Positions 59,401 to 64,000 of a DNA stretch of 64,000 bases are shown one piece after another. The position numbers and the translations under genes are program-made. Position 1 is the stretch's first letter; each line of letters begins with the position of its first letter. The notes under the pieces are model-generated. The model saw only the letters and a list, made by a program, of their open reading frames with translations, was not told the DNA's origin and ran no database searches. Source of the DNA: Mercurialis annua (taxonomy: Eukaryota > Streptophyta > Magnoliopsida > Malpighiales > Euphorbiaceae); NCBI RefSeq assembly GCF_937616625.2, contig NC_065573.1:18925001-18989000 (forward strand). Direction: 5' to 3'.

Positions 59401-60213
59401 GCAATTGTAAGTCACCTTCTCATTGTCTATATCAATATTTATATCACTATAACATTTTTCTTTTAATTATATCTTATTACTTCCTCCGATCCACAATATT
59501 TGTCGCATTTAACTTTGACATAAGAACTAAGAAAAAATTAATATGTCTTAATTAATAAACACTTTTATTAAATTAACCATACTACTAGAATGTTTATAGT
59601 ATTATTTTGTATTTTTATTAAAATGCAGGTACTTATGATGATGGCATCAGAAATCTCTAGACCCTTAGATGACCTTCCAAAAATATTTTGGCGCTATCCA
59701 ATGTCTTATCTTAGCTTCGCGACATGGGCGATTCAGGTATTATTGATCGGACTCAATAATAAAATCTTATAATCTCGAAAACAACTTTAATACTATATGA
59801 GTGGCATTTCTGGTTCGATATAATTATATTATCTAACATGTTTAATGTAGGGTCAATATAAAAACGACATGGTCGGGCTCGAGTTCGAATCATTGATTCC
59901 AGGAAAAAAGATGAAGGGAGAAGTAATCTTAGAAACATTGTTTGGGGTTCCAACTAGTCACTCAAAATGGTGGGATTTAACTACACTTATGTTTCTATTA
60001 GTAGCCCATAGAATATTCTTTTACTTGTCACTCAAGTATAAGAATAAGGTTTTATCATTATTTTCAAAATCTATTCATACAAGAAGAACTCTCAATAGTG
60101 TTGGCAAGAGGGTGGTTAGGGTAAGAAATGGTTTTGCTTCTTCTAAGAGACATCAACAACATCCACTCCAATCATTAGCTTCTCAAGAGGGTTTGAGATC
60201 TCCCATTACTTAG
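47409..60213 (+). CDS. ABCG (WBC) half-size transporter, ABCG12/ABCG15-like
   Basis: Nine exons: 47409-47592, 52277-52356, 56255-56716, 57246-57368, 57752-57877, 58303-58587, 59134-59406, 59629-59736 and 59851-60213. The sum is 2004 nt, or 667 aa, and all introns are GT-AG. The nucleotide-binding domain comes first: Walker [10 protein letters not shown] (47-55), Q-loop SYVTQED (Q93), signature ISNGE (153-157, usually VSGGE), Walker B ILFLDE (173-178), H-loop SIHQPSS (H210). The six-helix membrane domain occupies roughly 355-640 ([34 protein letters not shown]). The C-terminus ends [13 protein letters not shown], very like Arabidopsis ABCG15/ABCG12. Such proteins dimerise at the plasma membrane and export cuticular lipids or wax/cutin or sporopollenin precursors; the substrate here is inferred only. 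The first two introns (4.7 and 3.9 kb) are packed with transposons. Exon 4 requires the upstream of two AG acceptors. Confidence 0.92.
48052..48280 (-). mobile_element. tRNA-derived SINE with 17-bp TSD, in ABCG intron 1
   Basis: On the minus strand: CCGCACGGGTTTGG, a box A-like TCTAGTGGTATAAGTCTCAG, a box B GGGTTCAAACTCC, an unrelated body, and a poly(A) tail seen as Ts at the left. agcccacttagattttt flanks it at 48035-48051 and 48281-48297. It is the same family as the copy at 26078. Confidence 0.9.
49160..49800 (+). repeat. Dispersed repeat in ABCG intron 1, interrupted by a Stowaway
   Basis: Similar in order and orientation to 58690-59080 (intron 6 of the same gene): TTTTTTCAATCTTTCAACTC, TCATTTTTAGCTTCAAACTC, TATTAGAAGTCAAATTTTA and TTTTGCTAATTA segments. 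The Stowaway at 49282-49544 interrupts this copy only. The origin of the repeat is unknown. Confidence 0.65.
49282..49544. mobile_element. Stowaway MITE, complete
   Basis: Nearly perfect TIRs CTCCCTCCGTCCCATTTAAG and CTCCCTCCGTCCCGTTTAAG, flanked by TA at 49280-49281 and 49545-49546. 263 bp. The paralogue near 58750 is uninterrupted here. Confidence 0.92.
50835..50940 (+). mobile_element. Decayed tRNA-derived SINE
   Basis: GAGCTGTAACTGAAATGGTA (box A-like) followed about 40 bp later by AAGTTCAATTTC (box B-like) and an AT-rich tail. Both boxes are degenerate; no TSD is clear. Confidence 0.4.
51845..51940 (-). mobile_element. tRNA-derived SINE
   Basis: The minus strand reads TAGCTCAAATAGTATAAGTG (box A) and GGTCGTGGGTTTGATTCCTC (box B), then CTCCCGGCCTCC and an A-rich tail (T-rich at the left). 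The boxes are good matches to RNA polymerase III promoter boxes of a tRNA-like head. The body differs from the 48052 family, so this is a second SINE family. Confidence 0.65.
53290..53981. mobile_element. hAT-like MITE, perfect 8-bp TSD, itself containing a MITE
   Basis: Ends CAGTGACGAAGCCAG and CAGAGACGGATCTAG (read inward). gctttggt lies at 53282-53289 and 53982-53989. The CAG-type terminus and 8-bp TSD are hAT hallmarks. No transposase is present. Confidence 0.85.
53368..53736. mobile_element. Palindromic Mutator-like MITE nested in the hAT-like element
   Basis: TIRs GACTTAATCAACAAAAAATA and GGCTTAATCACAAAAAAATA, with arms continuing to ACGAGTTTTGTCAG. Flanks TAAATAACA (53359-53367) and TAAATAATA (53737-53745) agree at 8 of 9. 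Confidence 0.85.
54060..54388. mobile_element. Palindromic MITE with ACGGCGCCGT motif array
   Basis: The right end reads, inward, GTTTAACTGTACTAAAAATC then ACCAACTTTTACGTG. The left arm mirrors it less well. The centre carries three tandem 22-bp units of AAAACGGCGCCGTTTTGGAT (54176-54240) and a further GGCGCCGT at about 54070. It is related to the 22896 element by TIR and core motif. No TSD was established. Confidence 0.6.
54389..54500 (-). mobile_element. tRNA-derived SINE in ABCG intron 2
   Basis: Minus strand: CTTGGCCTAATGGGCAAATC (box A) and GTAGAGGTTCGATCTCCAAT (box B), a tail with GACTATAGTTTGTCTGATTT, and a short A run at the left edge. It abuts the right end of the MITE at 54388. Confidence 0.7.
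54540..55262 (-). repeat. Older dispersed repeat, copy 2
   Basis: Inverted paralogue of the pieces at 24222-26245. 54926-55162 matches 24970-25215 closely, for example GGTGCCAAAATTTGATGATG. It is interrupted by a Tourist MITE at 54702-54921 that copy 1 lacks. No coding content. Confidence 0.75.
54702..54921. mobile_element. Tourist-like (PIF/Harbinger) MITE, TTA target
   Basis: TIRs AACCATGTTTGGTTCATG and GGCCATGTTTGGTTCATG. TTA occurs at 54699-54701 and 54922-54924. 220 bp. Absent from the paralogous site near 25215. Confidence 0.88.
57394..57673. mobile_element. Palindromic MITE in ABCG intron 4
   Basis: Arms GACATATAAAATTATGATTT and CATATAAAATTATGACTTTT (read inward) extend into TTTTAAAAATAACAT and GACACCACCTTT pairs. 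TAATTAAT lies on both sides (57386-57393 and 57674-57681), a candidate 8-bp TSD in AT-rich sequence. Confidence 0.75.
58690..59080 (+). repeat. Second copy of the intron 1 dispersed repeat, ABCG intron 6
   Basis: Matches 49160-49800 in the same orientation but without the Stowaway insertion. Shares TTTTTCAATCTTT(T/C), TTTTTAACTTCAAACT and TTTTGCTAATTA. Confidence 0.6.
59477..59590. mobile_element. Stowaway-like end fragment, ABCG intron 7
   Basis: TTACTTCCTCCGATCCACAA resembles a degenerate Stowaway terminus followed by TTTGTCGCATTTAACTTTGA. No matching second end was found before exon 8. Confidence 0.35.
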
Positions 60214-60649
60214 TCCTTGGATAATTGAAAAACATTGTCAATATTGTATCAAAATATTACCTTTGTTTTCTTTTCTTCAAGTATTTTTTTATTAAAACGT
60301 CGAGAGAAAAAAAAAAGTTAAACTTAAAACTCTCCGGTCGAATGATAATGTCTCAACCATTAGGCTATATATGGAGAGACTGTTTTTTTTTTTCAATGTT
60401 GAAGAGTTTGTAATTGTATACGCACTAATCAAGAAGGCAAAAGCCATATGTAAAGTGATATGACTATCAATTATCAACCACAAATAGTATGTTGTTCATT
60501 TATTTTGTATTAAAATATCTAAGCATATATAAAATATTTCTCCGCCTTTGAGAGCTTCAGGGGCTTATTGTGTATATGAAAGTGTAGTCTTATTATGCTT
60601 ACAAGAATTTTAAAATTAGATAGAGGATTTGCATGGATTTTGATTAATT
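60214..60649 (+). other. ABCG 3' flank
   Basis: AT-rich, presumably 3' UTR and terminator. 60300-60400 contains AGCCTAATGGTTGAGACATT (minus strand), faintly like a SINE box A with a TTCGACCGG box B, but too close together and too degraded to call. No other gene seen. Confidence 0.4.
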
Positions 60650-61200
60650 TTCTGTTCTATTTGGCTTGGGAAATCCAATCCCGAAAGAGAGCTCTTCGAC
60701 CTTGGGATTTCTTTATAACCTATCTCGGGCCATTCATTATAGATCTTCAAAAGCGTTAGTTGAGAAAAAAATTGAAAAAAGACCACAATAACTTAGAAGA
60801 CCACTGAAGATTCTTTAACAAGAAAACATACTTACATCGCGCCATCCACGCTCTGAATACCAAATAACAGAAAGGGCCGGCTCAGCCTACGGAATAGAGG
60901 GACACCTCATTACAAGAAGCACGAGTGAAAAAGAAGAAGTACATTATATAAACCACTTTATCCTTAAACCATAAGGTACCTCCTTTTTTTATCTCAACTC
61001 TTACTCTTTTAACTTTACTCTTCCTCTTCACCCAATATTTACTTGAGCATTTGAGTTAGCTCCTGGAAAATCCCTTCCGGCATTATATCTAACCGTGTGT
61101 TCTCTTCTCAGTTCACGAAGTTGTATCGGATCCATTCCCTGTTTTTGGTTATTTATTACTATTAAAGATAATGTTAGAATGTATCAAAATATGAAATAGA
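60650..61200 (+). mobile_element. Gypsy-type LTR fragment
   Basis: It has LTR-promoter-like CATTATATAAACCACTTTAT at about 60940 and ACTTGAGCATTTGAGTTAGC at about 61041, followed by CTGGAAAATCCCTTCCGG. These resemble the R/U5 phrases (ACTTGAGCGTCGGAGTG type) of plant Tat/Athila-like LTRs. Edges and TSD are not determined. Confidence 0.45.
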
Positions 61201-61532
61201 TATGTAAAAATCCATGATGATTCTAAGGTCAAATGATTAGATTAATATTACTGTAATAAGAATTACTTATGACAGTTATCTACGTAGTATTCTCATGATG
61301 AGTCATTTAGTGCATCATTTCTCAAATAGCGCCTATAATTTGACTTAATAACTCATATACATGATTATTCAAACAAAATCACGAGTCAACATAATACTAA
61401 TCTTAATGTTCTATTAAGACAAGGGATAGTTTGAATATTACTCTTTAATAGACCTAAGGGTTTTACTATCAAGTCACATACTTGAGGATCTTAGGAAGAA
61501 TTAACCATCCAAGGAACTTATTATAATATAAA

Positions 61533-61839
61533 GGCCAGATGACTAAAAAGGTCAAACCTCTAAAGAAAATTCCACAAAAGTGCAAACCTTTCAATTTTAT
61601 CCAATTTGTCTTAAAACACAGGATTTCGTTTCAATTATGTCCAACTATGTGATTTTACTTATGTGGCGCTGATGTGTGGCAATGCCACATCAGCATCACG
61701 TAGGCGCCGCATCAGCAAAATTGCATAGTTGGACATTATTGAAACGAAATCCTGTGTTTTAGAACAAATTGAATAAAATTGAAAGGTTTGGACTTTTGTG
61801 AAACTTTCATGAAAAGGTTTCTCTTTTTTAGTCAGTTGG
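61533..61839. mobile_element. Palindromic Mutator-like MITE, up to 11-bp TSD
   Basis: Ends GGCCAGATGACTAAAAAGG and CCAACTGACTAAAAAAG. Arms of about 110 bp pair through AACACAGGATTTCGTTTCAA and CAACTATG, with a GC-rich centre CACATCAGCATCACGTAGGC. tataatataaa lies at 61522-61532 and 61840-61850. Confidence 0.85.
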
Positions 61840-61899
61840 TATAATATAAAATGATAATGAAAGTGCCTACTTCTTAATAATAAAAAGATAAATTCAATA

Positions 61900-63551
61900 C
61901 ATGGTCAAACATGATTGACCTAATTCATATCACTAAGACCTTGTGCCATATCCGCGAGACTGTAAAGATTATAACACATGGTTGCATCCACCAGTTGGTC
62001 AATGTTGGTAGTCGGGAACAATCTTTGGGGCAGGATTAGTTGAGATCCGTGAAATCCACACACATGTGTGCTGGGCTGTCCTAATGAAAAATCAGTGACC
62101 TTTCCGTCGTCTGTCAGATCCTGGATGGCATGTTTCAACATGGTACATGAATCGGTATGATGCCCGAGTGTCTAATGGAACTTGCAATGCGTGTTGGGGT
62201 TCTAATTCATCGCATTAGGATTTGGAGGATTCTTCAGAGACCTAGGTTGTAAGAGGTCTTGTTTCATTAGTATGTCTAGAATCTTAGTAAGAGGGATATA
62301 GAATTCTGAATACTTCCTATTCCATGTCCCTGGCCTTTAGACAAAGTTGACACTTGCGCTTTTGTTGGCCGACTGATAATTCGATCGATTACCTCATGTT
62401 AGCGCGCTAAGTTTCTTTTTCAGATTCTATTTCCTCCACTTCCATCCCGTCATCTAGCAGATCGTCAAAGGTCTTGGGATTCATATTTTGAAGTCGCTCA
62501 ACCCAATGTGGATGAACGTTCTTAACCACAATTCTGACTCGGTCCTTCTCAAACGGCTTCTCCTTCAACAAAGCGGCCTTTTCTAATCATCTGGCGAGGA
62601 ATTCGGAGAATGGCTCTGCAGGTTTCCGCTTCATCAATTCTAAGTCACTCAGGGTGACTTCTAGCTTAGAGCGACGACTGTACTGGCTCAAGAAAGCGGA
62701 GGACAACTCGCTCGAGTCTCCCCTTGTTTTCATTGGCAGGTCATAATACCAACGTGCTGCGTTTTCTTATAACGACCTTGTAAAGGCCCTGACAATTTAT
62801 TTTGTGGTCGAGATTATTGTGGTCATCACATAGATGAACTAGTTGAGATGGGTGCGAGGATCTGCTCTTTCATTAAAATGGCTGAGGTCATGCATCTTAA
62901 ACTTTGCCGGTAGCTTCTCATCCCTTCTTAAAGAATATTCATCCAAGTTGATGAATTAGCTGCTACTCTTTCCTAGAATATTGGCCTGGAGTTGTTCCAC
63001 TTTTCTTGCCAGGTCCTGGTAGGAATCAAATTGAGTTGATCCCAGGTTTTTAAGCTTTTCGCTCTTGGTTTCCACTTTTTGTCGTTCCTCGTATTGTTGG
63101 TGAACCAATTCTGATCGGTAGTTGGCGGTTTAGGTTTTTCCCCGTATATTTGTCATACTCTTCTCTACGCCTCTTCTCGGCTTCATCTTTCTTCCTTATT
63201 TCTTTCATGAGGTCATTAGCAGTATTTCCCCCTTTTATAGTGGATGATGGTTTGTCTTTTGACCAATTCCTGCCCCCTTTTGGGACTTCATGAATTCGCA
63301 AACCACTTCTCCAGGTTATCATTTTTCCTCTTGACGGAGTCCATAACCTCCTCCCTCAACTGATCGAGATTAGCTTGTGTTACGGATTGTGCTCCTTTTG
63401 CTGTTTCTGACATGTCGGAGGTACTGGTTGATCTGAAGATTCTACCGGTGGAAGACTTTCTTGAGATGGAGTTGATTAGCTGCTCGTAAACTTATTTGGC
63501 TATTTGCGCTGGTGTGATTAGAGTTGCCGGTCTCTTGGTAAGGCTAGCCAT
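61900..63551 (-). pseudogene. Degenerate Ty3/gypsy gag region
   Basis: An ATG at 63551 opens MASLTKRPATLITPAQIAK, then a stop. The same or shifted frames continue with DLMKEIRKKDEAEKRRREEY (about 63220), HFNERADPRTHLN (about 62880), and the retrotransposon-gag core AARWYYDLPMKTRGDSSELS with LMKRKPAEPFSEFLAR and VHPHWVERLQNMNPKTFDDL (about 62760-62460). More stops follow towards 61920. These are typical Retrotrans_gag (PF03732) phrases. No pol domain is within the window, and several stops and frameshifts make it non-functional. Confidence 0.8.
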
Positions 63552-63724
63552 CCTGGTGAGTCTTCTTGATTGTCTTTGCCAAAGAGAAGTCGGACGCGTT
63601 TCCTTAGTGGCTGCATCCACAAGGGGTTAGTTTATGATGTGTTGCATTCAGGATGTATGATATGCAGGGTTAGTTTTAACACATAGCACTTATCATTTAG
63701 CATTTAGCACGTAGAGCAGTTTAA

Positions 63725-64000
63725 TATCATAGAGACAAGTTGTTCCTTCCAACCTTATTCCTCACACAGATGTGTTCCAGGCGAGGTTTCATTCCTAGGT
63801 TTTTTTGGTCCGGACCCTGGCATTGCAATGCAAGAGTCGACGTATACCTGCAAGCTCTCTTTAGCAGTTCTAAACAGACAAGCGGCAATAGTCGATGTAA
63901 GAATTTATTTATCCTTTTTTGAAGGTGTGCAAACATAGAGAGTGGACCTGACGGTTCCATTTTAAAATCTGGGAAGGATTTAGTCTTACGGCTAGTCAAA
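63725..64000 (-). repeat. LTR or leader sequence shared with 21.4 kb
   Basis: Matches 21438-21660 and lies upstream, in sense, of the gag relic, suggesting the 3' part of a 5' LTR. It runs off the window edge, so its true extent is unknown. Confidence 0.55.

Noticed and set aside
61920..62141. 73-aa minus-strand frame considered as an independent gene
   Set aside because: It is collinear with the degenerate gag region and flanked by its stops; better treated as part of that pseudogene.

Overview
The window is nuclear DNA from a flowering plant, most likely a eudicot. The evidence is two intron-rich genes with plant orthologues, AT-rich spacers, and a dense, layered load of plant-type transposable elements (LINE, SINE, long-LTR retrotransposons, Stowaway, Tourist/Harbinger, hAT, Mutator-like and Helitron-like elements). 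I cannot name the species. There are only two convincing host genes, both on the + strand.

Layout. 1-2.8 kb is AT-rich spacer with two short tandem duplications. 2.8-9.8 kb is an almost complete 6.9-kb LINE on the minus strand, bounded by a perfect 19-bp target-site duplication but carrying broken ORFs. 10.48-15.67 kb is a seven-exon gene for a circularly permuted mitochondrial DAR/MTG1-type GTPase (SIN2-like, 379 aa). 15.7-22.7 kb is spacer followed by a mosaic of retroelement pieces. 22.7-27.7 kb is a nest of small DNA transposons inserted into each other and into an older repeat. 27.7-45 kb holds several members of one long-LTR family: an old LTR split by a solo LTR, a third LTR, and a young 11.4-kb LARD-like element (33461-44901). 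That element has 3.3-3.7-kb LTRs, a perfect 5-bp TSD, a recognisable PBS and PPT, and no gag-pol. 45-47.3 kb holds MITE relics and a possible gene fragment. 47.41-60.21 kb is a nine-exon ABCG half-transporter gene (ABCG12/ABCG15-like, 667 aa) whose first two introns (4.7 and 3.9 kb) are swollen by SINEs, Stowaway, hAT, Harbinger and Mutator-like elements. 60.2-64 kb holds LTR pieces, a MITE and a degenerate Ty3/gypsy gag region on the minus strand.

Function. The GTPase is expected to act in mitochondrial ribosome assembly, and the ABCG half-transporter in export of lipid or cuticle-type substrates at the plasma membrane. They are unrelated neighbours about 32 kb apart, and nothing suggests co-regulation.

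The most interesting material is the long-LTR family. Its members share short conserved modules, but at the equivalent internal position each carries a different, apparently unrelated minisatellite. A second, GC-rich, variable repeat zone appears in at least two members. The LARD-like copy also encodes a 115-aa acidic protein in the gag position. Exon boundaries, TSDs and TIRs were read by eye. No database search was possible, so family names rest on recognised motifs.
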